From: Prosthecobacter debontii
GTDB taxonomy: Bacteria > Verrucomicrobiota > Verrucomicrobiia > Verrucomicrobiales > Verrucomicrobiaceae
DNA: 64,000 nt
Direction of reading: 5' to 3'
NCBI GenBank assembly: GCA_945869675.1
Contig: CAMBPS010000003.1
Coordinates: 22,308-86,307 of the forward strand
Below the pieces are notes generated by a model. It saw only the letters and a program-made list of their open reading frames with translations. It made no database searches and was not told the DNA's origin. Both the position numbers and the translations under genes were made by a program. This document shows, piece by piece, positions 45,823 to 55,058 of the stretch. How positions within the stretch are numbered: the first letter of the stretch is position 1; each line of letters begins with the position of its first letter.

Positions 45823-46755
45823 ATGAGCACATCCAACCCAACCACCTCCTGCAACGACGACTGGTCAAAGAACGTCCTCTTCTTTGAATACGGTACAGCT
45901 GCCAACCCTCGCATGCCCAAGATCGGCATCGATGTGTTTCCGCCGTCGATGCACCAGATCGCTAAGAGCACGGTCATCCCTCTTCAGCTCGATCAGAAGC
46001 TCGAAACCAACTATCCCGCCACCGGCCCCAATCTCCTGGCGAACTTCATCCACATCGCGGCAGGTGAATCGCTGTCCACGATGACCCACGCCAGCAGTCA
46101 GGTGTTTTATGTCATTCGCGGTGCGGGCTTTAGTGTTATCGACGGGAGCAAGCTGGAGTGGAAAACTGGAGACTTCTTCGCGATCCCATCCACCGGCGAG
46201 ATCAAGCATCACGCCAGCGAGGACACCGCTTTCTACTGGGTCAATGATCAGCCGCTCTTAGACTTCCTCGGCGTTCAGCCAACGAAGCCACGTTTTCGCC
46301 CGCTGTATTTTTCGCATGAGCAACTCACCTCCGAGTTGGAGAAAGTGCGTCAGGCCAACGAGGGCAAGGACAAGAACCGCAACGGCATTCTTCTGGCCAA
46401 TCCAGACTGTCCACAGACCAAGACGCTGACTCATTCCATGTGGTCGCTCTACAATCTGCTGCCTGCTCGCAGCAAACAGAAGGCGCATCGGCACAACTCC
46501 ATCGCCATGGATTTTGCCGTCAAAGCCACCGAAGGCGTCTATACCAACATCGGCCCAGATCTCGACCAGGACGGCAACATCATCAACCCCATCCGCGCCA
46601 ACTGGGTAGCCGGCGGCGCTTTCGTCACACCACCCGGCTGGTGGCACTCTCATCACAATGAGAGCGACGAAGACGCCATCGTCCTGCCCGTTCAAGATGC
46701 CGGACTGCAAACCTATATGCAGACCCTCGATATCCAGTTTGCTCGTGGATACTGA
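45823..46755 (+). CDS. Bicupin protein, gentisate dioxygenase-like
   Basis: This 310-residue cytoplasmic protein contains two cupin folds. The first (about 70-160) has SLSTMTHASSQVFYVIRGAG and WKTGDFFAIPS. The second (about 215-295) has KQKAHRHNSIAMDFAVKA and TPPGWWHSHHNES with the His residues that normally bind Fe2+. The architecture resembles gentisate 1,2-dioxygenase or related hydroxyacid-processing bicupins. In a glycan and carboxylate block a role in sugar-acid metabolism is equally possible. It lies 35 bp after the acidic protein and 20 bp before the beta-helix gene. Confidence 0.8.
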   Translation: MSTSNPTTSCNDDWSKNVLFFEYGTAANPRMPKIGIDVFPPSMHQIAKSTVIPLQLDQKLETNYPATGPNLLANFIHIAAGESLSTMTHASSQVFYVIRGAGFSVIDGSKLEWKTGDFFAIPSTGEIKHHASEDTAFYWVNDQPLLDFLGVQPTKPRFRPLYFSHEQLTSELEKVRQANEGKDKNRNGILLANPDCPQTKTLTHSMWSLYNLLPARSKQKAHRHNSIAMDFAVKATEGVYTNIGPDLDQDGNIINPIRANWVAGGAFVTPPGWWHSHHNESDEDAIVLPVQDAGLQTYMQTLDIQFARGY

Positions 46756-46775
46756 CCTCTTCGAATAGCGTCATC

Positions 46776-48323
46776 ATGCGTTCCGCTCTAATTCTCGCCG
46801 CAATCTTGTTAGGTTCCCAGTTCTGCCTCGTGCTTGCGGCTGACGGGCTGCACGTCTATCCGCCTGTTCCAGGTCTTGATGCATCGGCCCATTATCAAGT
46901 TCGCATCCGCAAGATTGACGATGGTGCAAAATGGCAGAGCGCCTTTGCATGGCAGACGGAGTGCAAAAAGGAGGAGGGCTACTTCGAATCGCTTGAGGGT
47001 TGGACTCATGCCTACGTGAACTTTGAAACTTCCGAGGCCGTCGAGATCGTGATTTCCCGTGTGAATGGAAAGCCCATTCGTAGCGCCGCAGTGCATCCGA
47101 ACCAAAAAGCCTCCGCATGCTCAATCAAAGACGGCAAAGCGCTCGTGAAACTCGACAAGCAGTGCCTCGTCGCAGTGGACATCGATGGCCAGATGGATGC
47201 TCAGGACACTGGCAAAGGATACAAAGGGCCGCCGCTTCACACGATCTCGCTTTTTGCCAATCCGCCGCTTGCCGGCAAGCCCAGCCCAGAAGGACCTGGT
47301 GTGCGCACGGTGAAACCCGGTGAGAAAGCACCTGCGGATGGCGATTGGAAGACGCTCTACTTTTTGCCTGGAGTGCACGACATTGGTGCGGGGTTTCCAG
47401 TGAGTGCCAACCGTCAGTATTACATCCCAGGGGACGCGATGGTCTATGGATCGTTCCACAATGCTGAGTGGGGAAACGGCCATGACATTCGCTTTTTCGG
47501 TCACGGCACTTTGTCCGGCGCACGACTGAAGCATTCCAAGGCATTGCCGAAGCTGCTTTTCGGAAACAGCAAGGTCAGCCGCAAACCCATCGAGGTCTTC
47601 GGAGCCAAAGACACGCACGTCGAAGGGCTCACCGTCGCCGATTCGGCCTCGCATTCGATCATGCTGATCAACGGCTACAGCGAAGGGCATCCCAACAAGG
47701 TCCAGTGGTCCAAAATCTTCACCTGGCGTGGCAATGGCGACGGCATCAATCCCTTTGGCAACACGCTCATCGAAGACTGCTTCATCCGCACGCAGGACGA
47801 CTCGCTCTATGTGAATGGCCTCGGCATCCGCCGCGTGGTGTTGTGGAATGATGCCAATGGCTCCTCTTTCGTCCTCAGTGCACTACCGGAAGACCGGGAG
47901 CGCAAACTCATCGTGGAAGACTGCGACGTGATCTATTCCCGAGCCAGCTGGCATCATTGGAGCGGCGGTCGCGTCTTCAACATGCGCGGTAAAGGCGAGG
48001 AACCGACCGGCGCAGGCGTCATCTTCCGCAACATCAGCATCTCCGATCCGCGTCCCACGCTCCAGCAGTTCTTCATCTGCATGACCGTGCCCGAGCCGTA
48101 TGGCGATGACAAACGCGGAGCAGGCGACCTCTCCGGCATCCTCTTTCAAAACATCTCCATCACCGCCCCCAGCGTCATCGATGAACCCCAACTCCTCTGG
48201 GGACAAAAGAATGCCCGCATCCGTGATCTGACCTTCCAGAACCTAACCCTCGGCGGCAAACCCGTGACCACGGCCGACTTCTTCAAAACCAACGAGTTCG
48301 TCGAAGGGCTGAACTTCCGCTGA
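46776..48323 (+). CDS. Secreted right-handed beta-helix glycoside hydrolase-like protein (GH28/GH49 type)
   Basis: This 515-residue protein has a signal peptide (MRSALILAAILLGSQFCLVLA) and an N-terminal beta domain (LHVYPPVPGLDASAHYQVRI). A parallel beta-helix starts near residue 215 with GH28/GH49-like motifs: GHGTLSGARLKHSK, HVEGLTVADSASHSIML, WRGNGDGINPFGNTLIEDC and IRTQDDSLYVNG, where the Asp residues are likely catalytic. This clan includes polygalacturonase, dextranase and isopullulanase. The N-terminal domain plus QDDS favours a GH49-like arrangement. A uronan or dextran-like substrate is possible; exact specificity is unclear. Confidence 0.82.
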   Translation: MRSALILAAILLGSQFCLVLAADGLHVYPPVPGLDASAHYQVRIRKIDDGAKWQSAFAWQTECKKEEGYFESLEGWTHAYVNFETSEAVEIVISRVNGKPIRSAAVHPNQKASACSIKDGKALVKLDKQCLVAVDIDGQMDAQDTGKGYKGPPLHTISLFANPPLAGKPSPEGPGVRTVKPGEKAPADGDWKTLYFLPGVHDIGAGFPVSANRQYYIPGDAMVYGSFHNAEWGNGHDIRFFGHGTLSGARLKHSKALPKLLFGNSKVSRKPIEVFGAKDTHVEGLTVADSASHSIMLINGYSEGHPNKVQWSKIFTWRGNGDGINPFGNTLIEDCFIRTQDDSLYVNGLGIRRVVLWNDANGSSFVLSALPEDRERKLIVEDCDVIYSRASWHHWSGGRVFNMRGKGEEPTGAGVIFRNISISDPRPTLQQFFICMTVPEPYGDDKRGAGDLSGILFQNISITAPSVIDEPQLLWGQKNARIRDLTFQNLTLGGKPVTTADFFKTNEFVEGLNFR

Positions 48324-48376
48324 GGATGGGGCTCTCTTCGTAAAGTGGCACATCCAGCTCAACTGAATCTCCAACC

Positions 48377-48548
48377 ATGAACCTCACGGCACTTCTTACT
48401 CTCTCTCGCTTTCGGGCTGACCGCCCATGCCGAGACCGTTGCCTTGTTCTTGCAGCGGAACCAATCCTTTCCCGACTGGCTCACCTACCACAAGACAATT
48501 CCTCAGCACGACCCCGACCTCGGAGGCAAACGCACCCCGAGCCAATAA
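48377..48548 (+). pseudogene. Frameshifted remnant encoding a signal peptide
   Basis: ATG 48377 begins MNLTALLTLS. From 48408, one base out of frame, the reading continues AFGLTAHAETVALFLQRNQS to FPDWLTYHKTIPQHDPDLGG and ends KRTPSQ at TAA 48546. Joined by removing one base near 48405, this would be a signal peptide plus about 38 mature residues, too short for a known family. It lies between the beta-helix gene and the transporter gene in a 255-bp gap. I infer a decayed or internally deleted secreted gene. Confidence 0.45.
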
Positions 48549-48578
48549 ACCCCTCATCAACCCTATCACAAACTGTCC

Positions 48579-49865
48579 ATGCTCACCGACCTCACTCCTG
48601 AAAAACGATTCCTTCGCGGACCAGTCTTCCTCTTCCTGGCGCTCGGATTTATCACCATGCACCTCGGCGTTATGCCCGCTGGCATCATCGGCGCGGCTTG
48701 TCTACTGCTGCCGCTGGCATTCATCGTCGAGCCATTGGGAGATCGCATCCCGATCCTCAAAAACTACCTGGGCGGCGCTCCGCTATTGCTCATTTTCTTC
48801 GGGGCAGCCCTCGTGCATTTCCAAGTGCTCACGCCGCAGGTGACTGAGTCGTTTAGCGGATTTATGAAGGAATCCGGCAGCAACTTCCTGGACTTCTTCA
48901 TTTGCAGTTTGATCACAGGCGCCATCTTTGGCATCCCCGCCAAACTGCTGCTCCAGGCTGGCCTACGCTATGCCGCTCCTGTGATTGGCGGCGTGGTCGT
49001 CAGTTGTGCTCTCCTAGCTCTGGTGGGCATTGTATCCGGTGAGGGTTGGGAAAAACTGGTGCTGAACATCGGATTTCCCATTCTCGGTGGCGGTATCGGT
49101 GCTGGAGCCGTGCCCATGTCGAAAGTCGTGAACGGCATCACTGGCCAGGACATCAAGCAGATCATGTCCATCTTCGTGCCAGCGGTGGTGCTGGGGAATG
49201 TGTTCTCCATCATCGCCGCAGCGCTCCTCCACCGCCTCGGCCAGCGGTTCCCGAAGTTGAGTGGCAATGGCAATCTCATGGGTGACCAAACCCTGATGCA
49301 GGCCGAGCCAAACATCGACTTTTCAGCCGGCAACCTCGTCATCGGTGCCGCAGTGGCCTGTGGCTTTTATGCGTTCGGAAAGATTGTGAATCAGTTTGCT
49401 CCGGGCGTGCATAACCTCGGCTGGATGGTCCTCGCGGTGGCCGTGAGCAATATCTCCGGCCTTATCCCTGACTACATTCTCAGTGCTTGCTACTCGTGGT
49501 TCAAATTTGTCGCGAAAGCCTTCGTAGGCATCGTGCTTCTTTCCATCGGTATCGTCTTTACCGACTTGGGCGAGATCGCCGCCTCGATCACTCCGCACTA
49601 CGTCTTCATGTGCGCCACGGTGGTGTTCGGAGCCGTGCTTGGCGCAGGCTTTGTCGGACGCTTGGTAGGCTTTCATTTCATCGAGTCCGCCATCACGGCG
49701 GGCCTGTGCATGACGGACATGGGCGGCACAGGAGATGTGGCCGTGCTGTCTGCGGCAAAGCGCATGCAACTCATGCCTTTCGCCCGACTCTCCACCAGCA
49801 TCGGCGGGGCGATCATTATCTTTCTTTGTGGTCTGCTTGCCCGCTACATCCACACTGCTCAGTAA
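48579..49865 (+). CDS. 2-hydroxycarboxylate transporter (CitS/2-HCT family)
   Basis: The 428-residue protein has about 11 hydrophobic helices and the two cytoplasm-facing loop motifs of the 2-HCT family: GFPILGGGIGAGAVPMSKVV and CMTDMGGTGDVAVLSAAKRM followed by QLMPFARLSTSIGGA. CitS/MleP-type members carry citrate, malate or lactate with Na+ or H+ or by exchange. Here the adjacent genes convert hydroxypyruvate and tartronate semialdehyde, so a C3/C4 hydroxydicarboxylate such as malate or tartronate may be the substrate (inferred). It opens a short operon with 29 bp to hyi. Confidence 0.9.
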   Translation: MLTDLTPEKRFLRGPVFLFLALGFITMHLGVMPAGIIGAACLLLPLAFIVEPLGDRIPILKNYLGGAPLLLIFFGAALVHFQVLTPQVTESFSGFMKESGSNFLDFFICSLITGAIFGIPAKLLLQAGLRYAAPVIGGVVVSCALLALVGIVSGEGWEKLVLNIGFPILGGGIGAGAVPMSKVVNGITGQDIKQIMSIFVPAVVLGNVFSIIAAALLHRLGQRFPKLSGNGNLMGDQTLMQAEPNIDFSAGNLVIGAAVACGFYAFGKIVNQFAPGVHNLGWMVLAVAVSNISGLIPDYILSACYSWFKFVAKAFVGIVLLSIGIVFTDLGEIAASITPHYVFMCATVVFGAVLGAGFVGRLVGFHFIESAITAGLCMTDMGGTGDVAVLSAAKRMQLMPFARLSTSIGGAIIIFLCGLLARYIHTAQ

Positions 49866-49894
49866 CCATTTCACAACTCAACACTCCCAAACCT

Positions 49895-50674
49895 ATGCCC
49901 AAGTTCGCTGCCAATCTCACCATGCTATTCACCGAAGCACCTTTCATGGAACGCTTCGCCCTTGCCGCTCAAGCAGGCTTTACTCACGTCGAATACCTCT
50001 TCCCATATCCTTTCAAAGCGGAAGATCTGAAAGCCGAACTCGACAAGCACGGCCTCAAGCAAGTCCTCTTCAATCTCCCCGCTGGCGACTGGGCCGGAGG
50101 AGAGCGCGGCATTGCTGCGTTACCCGGCCGCAATGACGAGTTCCGCGCTGGAGTGCCGCAAGCCATTGAATACGCAAAGGTGCTCGGAGTGAATCGCGTG
50201 AACTGCCTTGTCGGCAAGCGCATCGCTGGTCTGAGCGATGACGAGCATCGGCAGACACTCATCGAGAACGTGCGCTTTGCTGCTACTGAGCTGGCCAAGC
50301 ATGACATCGAGCTAGTGATCGAACCGATCAATCACTTCGACATTCCTGGCTTCTTCATCAACCGCACCGAGCAGGCCATCCAACTCATCGATGAAGTAGG
50401 TCTGCCCAATGTCCGCGTGCAGTTCGACATCTATCACGTCCAGCGTGAAGAAGGCGAGATCACCGGCACCTTCCGCAAATACCTCGACCGCATCGGCCAT
50501 ATCCAAATCGCCGACAATCCCGGCCGCCATCAACCCGGCACCGGCGAGATCAACTTCCCCTTCATCTTCGGCCAGCTCGACGAAAGCGGCTACCCAGGCT
50601 GGGTCGGCCTCGAATACATCCCGACGCCAGACACGGTCGGATCACTCGCTTGGATGAAAACCATGACGGCATAA
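49895..50674 (+). CDS. hyi: Hydroxypyruvate isomerase
   Basis: From ATG 49895 the protein has 259 residues, the normal size for Hyi, which interconverts hydroxypyruvate and tartronate semialdehyde. TIM-barrel signatures: FAANLTMLFTEAPFMERFA, LFPYPFKAEDLKAELDKHGL, LVIEPINHFDIPGFFINR, VRVQFDIYHVQREEGEI and HIQIADNPGRHQPGTGEIN, with the Glu and His residues that bind the metal. It is placed before a tartronate semialdehyde reductase gene, which supports this reaction over a sugar isomerase. The upstream frame extends to 49487 inside the transporter gene, but the MPKFAAN start is the family start. Confidence 0.93.
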   Translation: MPKFAANLTMLFTEAPFMERFALAAQAGFTHVEYLFPYPFKAEDLKAELDKHGLKQVLFNLPAGDWAGGERGIAALPGRNDEFRAGVPQAIEYAKVLGVNRVNCLVGKRIAGLSDDEHRQTLIENVRFAATELAKHDIELVIEPINHFDIPGFFINRTEQAIQLIDEVGLPNVRVQFDIYHVQREEGEITGTFRKYLDRIGHIQIADNPGRHQPGTGEINFPFIFGQLDESGYPGWVGLEYIPTPDTVGSLAWMKTMTA

Positions 50675-50718
50675 CGTCTCCCCATTTTTTACCCCCTATC
50701 TTTTACCAACACCTCAAT

Positions 50719-51612
50719 ATGAAAATCGGATTTATCGGACTCGGCATCATGGGCAAGCCCATGGGCAAAAACCTTCTCAAAGCAGGCTTCGAACTCGTCG
50801 TTTGCAGCCGCACGCAAACCTCCGTGGACGAACTCACCGCCGTTGGCGCGACTACAGCCGCCACACCCAGCGAACTCGCCGCGCAGGTCGATCTTGTCAT
50901 TACCATGCTGCCGAACTCACCTGAGGTGAAGGAAGTCATTCTCGGTCCGAATGGCGTCATCGAAGGCACGCGGCCCGGATGCATCGTCGTAGACATGAGT
51001 TCCATCGCCCCGCTCGCCAGTCAGGAGATCGCCGCCGCTCTTGCTGAGAAAGGCATTGAGATGCTCGACGCGCCTGTCAGCGGAGGCCAGCCCAAAGCCA
51101 TCGAAGGCACGCTATCCGTCATGGTCGGCGGCAAACAAGAAGTCTTTGATCGCTGCGTGCCTGTCTTCAAAGCCATGGCCGCCTCTGTCGTGCGAGTCGG
51201 CAAGATCGGTGCGGGCAACGTCACCAAGCTCGCGAATCAAGTCGTCGTCGCTCTCAACATCGCCGCCGTCTCCGAGGCCATGGTTTTAGCCGCGAAGGCA
51301 GGTGTGGAACCCGAACTCGTTTATCAGGCCATCCGCGGCGGCCTTGCTGGCAGCACGGTGATGGATGCGAAGGTGCCACTGATGCTCGATCGCAAGTTCA
51401 ACCCCGGCTTCCGCATCAAATTGCACATCAAAGACCTCGCCAATGCGCTCGAAACCTCCAGCGAAGTGGGTGCGCCTTTGCCTCTGACCGCTTCCGTCAT
51501 GGAAATCCTAAAATCCCTGCAAAGCGAAGGCCACGGTGACTCCGACCACGGGGCCATGATCCAACACTTCGAAAAGCAGGCGGGTATCGAAGTGAGCCGT
51601 CCCAAAGCCTAA
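50719..51612 (+). CDS. garR: 2-hydroxy-3-oxopropionate (tartronate semialdehyde) reductase
   Basis: From ATG 50719 the protein has 297 residues. It reduces tartronate semialdehyde to D-glycerate with NADH or NADPH. Signatures are GFIGLGIMGKPMGKNL (Rossmann), DAPVSGGQPKAIEGTLSVMV, GNVTKLANQVVVALN with the catalytic Lys, and FNPGFRIKLHIKDLANALE. It follows hyi by 44 bp, giving the two-step conversion of hydroxypyruvate to glycerate. The glycerate kinase that would complete the route is not seen here. Confidence 0.94.
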   Translation: MKIGFIGLGIMGKPMGKNLLKAGFELVVCSRTQTSVDELTAVGATTAATPSELAAQVDLVITMLPNSPEVKEVILGPNGVIEGTRPGCIVVDMSSIAPLASQEIAAALAEKGIEMLDAPVSGGQPKAIEGTLSVMVGGKQEVFDRCVPVFKAMAASVVRVGKIGAGNVTKLANQVVVALNIAAVSEAMVLAAKAGVEPELVYQAIRGGLAGSTVMDAKVPLMLDRKFNPGFRIKLHIKDLANALETSSEVGAPLPLTASVMEILKSLQSEGHGDSDHGAMIQHFEKQAGIEVSRPKA

Positions 51613-51653
51613 TATCGTCTCGTCGATCCCATCGCATCCACTCGCCAAACACG

Positions 51654-52790
51654 ATGAAAGCACCGTTTAGACTCATCGCCGCACTGGTCATGCCGGTGAC
51701 CGCAATCTGCGTTGGCGCAGAGCCTGCCTTGCCAGGCAAGGCGGATGCGCCGTCGAACGATACGCAAAGTTTTCTCTTCTTCGGCAACAGCTTCACCATG
51801 CGCCATCAGCTTCCCACGCTCTTTGCTGCACTGGCTGAAGAGGGCTTTCCTGGAAGCTCGGTGAAAACCGAAATCGTGGGCTATGGCGGAAAGAACCTCT
51901 TTCAGCATTGGGAGTGCTATCGCTCTTACAACCGACTGAATCTCAGTGGCCGCTCTGAAGCTGACCTTGAGAGCGAGATCAGCGAACTCACCAGTCTCCG
52001 CAATAGCACCGAGGAGCCAGCTTTCTACAGGGCGTTCTGGCAAGGCTTGTCTGACAATGCCTTCTATCGGAAGTTCACTCCCAAGACCAAGAGTGATTGG
52101 GAAGGCGATCGTAGTTCCATCCGGCAAGCTGTCTCTTCGCATAAAGACTGGCTCTCAAAAAAAGCCACTGCTCCGACATACGAGTTTGATTTTGTCGTCT
52201 TGCAGAGCTGGCTCGATGTTACGGACGACCCAAGCACAGGCTATTTCAAATACTCGGCAAAGTTCTCCGACGCGGCCAAGGCGGCCGGAACTCGCCCGGT
52301 GCTCTATTTGACCGCGTCGTATGCCCACAACCAGACACCTGTGAACAAAGCCGTCGCCAGAGATAGAGCCGTGGGTGAATGCAGGGCCGCTTTAGCCTTT
52401 TCAAAGACGACTGGTGCCATCGTGGTGCCGGTGCCGCTAGCGATCACCCTTGCGCAGGAAAGCGCGGAGCCCGTCGCCAGAACGCTCACCTTCCGCTACA
52501 AGAACGATATGCACCCCAACCAAACGATGGCTTATCTGACCGCCTGCACCGTGTATGCTGCCGTGTTCGGAAAGACTCCCGAGGGACTCTCGTTCAACAA
52601 GGTGGCGGAAAACAAAGCGCAGAATGTTCATGGAGAAGTGGTGAGGGTTGGTGACAGCTCCACGGCACTTTCATCGCTCGTAAACCCTGACGGTGGCCCG
52701 CTCGAAAAGGTCTTCACCGACGAGGAGCGGCTTTTCCTCCAACGCACGGCCTGGCAAGCGGTAGAGGCTTTCCGCAAAGGCGATTTCTGA
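51654..52790 (+). CDS. Secreted SGNH-like (DUF4886-type) protein
   Basis: This 378-residue product has a signal peptide (about 1-22 ending VGAEP). Its core begins FLFFGNSFTMRHQLP, in which the Ser of GNSF would be the nucleophile, and ends in DMHPNQTMAYLTACTVYAAV with an Asp/His pair resembling SGNH block V. This fits the DUF4886 branch of SGNH hydrolases, which are often linked to glycan utilisation loci. It starts 41 bp after garR. A glycan acyl-esterase role is plausible but not proven. Confidence 0.8.
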   Translation: MKAPFRLIAALVMPVTAICVGAEPALPGKADAPSNDTQSFLFFGNSFTMRHQLPTLFAALAEEGFPGSSVKTEIVGYGGKNLFQHWECYRSYNRLNLSGRSEADLESEISELTSLRNSTEEPAFYRAFWQGLSDNAFYRKFTPKTKSDWEGDRSSIRQAVSSHKDWLSKKATAPTYEFDFVVLQSWLDVTDDPSTGYFKYSAKFSDAAKAAGTRPVLYLTASYAHNQTPVNKAVARDRAVGECRAALAFSKTTGAIVVPVPLAITLAQESAEPVARTLTFRYKNDMHPNQTMAYLTACTVYAAVFGKTPEGLSFNKVAENKAQNVHGEVVRVGDSSTALSSLVNPDGGPLEKVFTDEERLFLQRTAWQAVEAFRKGDF

Positions 52791-52846
52791 CTCGTTCGAC
52801 ACCAACAGCAAGCTCCCCCTGACACAGCTTCAATCACCATCGTTCC

Positions 52847-55027
52847 ATGAAACTCATCCTCTCGCTGATCTTTGCCCTTGTCTCGCTCAACGCTTACGCC
52901 GCGAACCTCAGTTTTGACGCCAGCCTGCCTCAGGCCGCCTTCGCCGCTGCCGAGATACAGGCTGCACTTCCGGCCTCCGCACAGACGAACGCCATCTCTC
53001 TCAAGCTCGACCCAACACTCGCCCCTCAGGCCTATGACCTCTCGCGCGATTCCGCCACCGGCGCGATCACCGTCCGCGGTGGCGATCCTCGCGGCCTCCT
53101 CTATGGCGGCCTCGAACTCGCCGAGCAGCTTCGTCTTGCCTCCGGTGACATCTCTCGCGTCCAACCTGCGACTGGCAAGCCGCACGTCGCCCGCCGCGGC
53201 ATAAAGTTCAACATCCCTCTTGATATCCGCAATCCGTCGTATCAGGACGCGGGCGACGCCGCCCAGGCCAACATCGCCGAGATGTGGAACTTCGAGTTCT
53301 GGCGCGAGTATCTCGATAACCTGGCCCGGCACCGCTACAACATGCTCGGCCTCTGGAACCCGCACCCGTTCCCCTCGATGGTGAAACTCGCCGACTACCC
53401 CGATGCCGCACTGCGTGACGTCTGCGGCACCGCCTTTCCTCTCGACACTGACCGCACCGAAGAGTCCGAGGCAAAATTCATCGCCGGCAGCGGTGTCTCC
53501 CAACCCGTGCTCGACAATCTCATTGTCCTCAAGGCGATGACCATTGATGAAAAGATCGACTTCTGGCGGTGCGTCATGCGCCACGCCAAGGACCGCGGCA
53601 TCGAAGTCCATTTCGTCACCTGGAACATCTGGATGAACAGCCTCGCTCCCGCCGGCTGGTATCGCGGTCAGGAAAACCTCAAAGGCGACGAGGGCCTCTA
53701 CGGCATCAACAACGATCAGACCAACCCCCGCACCGTCGCCTACCTTCGCGCTTGTGTGCGCGAGTTCATCCTCACCTATCCCGATCTTGCGGGCATTGGC
53801 TTCACCCCCGGCGAAAACATGCAAGATCGCGACGATGAATTTGGTCGGGAAAAGTGGCTCTGGGCCACTTACGGCGAAGGCATCCTTGATGCGAAAAAAC
53901 TCCAGCCTGGCAGGTCCATCGAAGTCTACCACCGAGATTGGCAAGCCGGCATAGACCGGATCATGGATAGCTTTGTCCGTCGCTATCCCGACCCGATCAG
54001 CCTCAGCTATAAATACACCCGCGCTCGCCTTTACTCCACGCCAACCCCGCATTGGGCGGAGACGGAAATCATTCCCGACTTAAAGAAATATGGCATCAAG
54101 AGTTGGTGGAATCTCCGCAACGACGATAACATTCACTTTCGCTGGGCAGACCCGGCTTACGTTAGCGCCTTCATGAAAAACCTCCCTGGTCCCGACCTTA
54201 CCACCGGATATGATTTGGGCTCGGACAGCTACGTCATGGGGCGCGAATTCATCAGCACCCGTCCCAATCACCCGCGCGACCTCGAGATCCGCAAACACTG
54301 GTTCAGCTTCCTGCTTTGGGGGCGTCTCGGCTACGACCCTGACCTTCCCGCCGCCCGCCTCACCGCCATCGTGCAGAATCACTTTCCCGATGTGCCCGCC
54401 CGGCCACTGCTCGACGCCTGGACCTCCGCCTCCCGCACTATCGCTCTCGTCAACCAATTCCACTGGGTCAACTGGGATTTCAAGTGGGCCGTCGAGGGCT
54501 GTCTCTCCATGCCCCAGGGCTTCATAACGGTGGATGATTTCATCACCACCAAGCCCCTGCCCGGCTCCGGACTCCTCAGCATTCCCGACTACGTCGCGAC
54601 TCGGCTCGGCGCTCCGAAAAAAGATGTCCTAGATCCCTTTGGCGTCGCTGATCGACTCGAGACCGACGCCACCGTCGCCCTCTCTTATGTGCGTTCCATC
54701 CGCAACGCCCGTCGCCCTATCGCTAAAGAGCTCAGCGAACTCCTTTACGATATCGAATCCTTCGCCCACCTGGCCAACTACTATGCCTCGAAAATCCGTG
54801 GCGCCACTCACCTCCATGAGTTTCGCACCACCGGAGTTCCGTCCGAACAAGCTGCCGCCGTGTCCACTCTCGAGTCTGCGCTCGCGCATTGGAAAGCCTA
54901 CGCCGCTTCTGCCACCGCCAATTACCACCCGCAATTCCTGTCCAAGACCCGCACCATTGACTGGGTCCGTCTCACCGAAGACGCCCGCCGCGACATCGAT
55001 ATCGCCCGTGCCGCCACTGGCAAATAG
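52847..55027 (+). CDS. Secreted glycosidase-like protein (GH67/GH20-type N-domain), paralogue 1
   Basis: The 726-residue protein has a signal peptide (MKLILSLIFALVSLNAYA). An N-terminal beta/alpha domain of the GH67N/GH20b type (about 20-105, ITVRGGDPRGLLYGGLELAE) comes next. From about 120 a large catalytic-barrel-like region follows, with RRGIKFNIPLDIRNPSYQDA, NMLGLWNPHPFPSMVKL, FVTWNIWMNSLAP, GIGFTPGENMQDRDDEF, SLSYKYTRARLYS and WWNLRNDD. The Glu in PGENM is conserved in the paralogue and is a candidate catalytic residue. The family is probably alpha-glucuronidase-like, but I cannot name the GH family. Codons are conspicuously rich in C/G third bases. It is 31 bp before its paralogue. Confidence 0.75.
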   Translation: MKLILSLIFALVSLNAYAANLSFDASLPQAAFAAAEIQAALPASAQTNAISLKLDPTLAPQAYDLSRDSATGAITVRGGDPRGLLYGGLELAEQLRLASGDISRVQPATGKPHVARRGIKFNIPLDIRNPSYQDAGDAAQANIAEMWNFEFWREYLDNLARHRYNMLGLWNPHPFPSMVKLADYPDAALRDVCGTAFPLDTDRTEESEAKFIAGSGVSQPVLDNLIVLKAMTIDEKIDFWRCVMRHAKDRGIEVHFVTWNIWMNSLAPAGWYRGQENLKGDEGLYGINNDQTNPRTVAYLRACVREFILTYPDLAGIGFTPGENMQDRDDEFGREKWLWATYGEGILDAKKLQPGRSIEVYHRDWQAGIDRIMDSFVRRYPDPISLSYKYTRARLYSTPTPHWAETEIIPDLKKYGIKSWWNLRNDDNIHFRWADPAYVSAFMKNLPGPDLTTGYDLGSDSYVMGREFISTRPNHPRDLEIRKHWFSFLLWGRLGYDPDLPAARLTAIVQNHFPDVPARPLLDAWTSASRTIALVNQFHWVNWDFKWAVEGCLSMPQGFITVDDFITTKPLPGSGLLSIPDYVATRLGAPKKDVLDPFGVADRLETDATVALSYVRSIRNARRPIAKELSELLYDIESFAHLANYYASKIRGATHLHEFRTTGVPSEQAAAVSTLESALAHWKAYAASATANYHPQFLSKTRTIDWVRLTEDARRDIDIARAATGK

Positions 55028-55058
55028 AACAACTGCGAACTCGCCCTCATTCAACACC

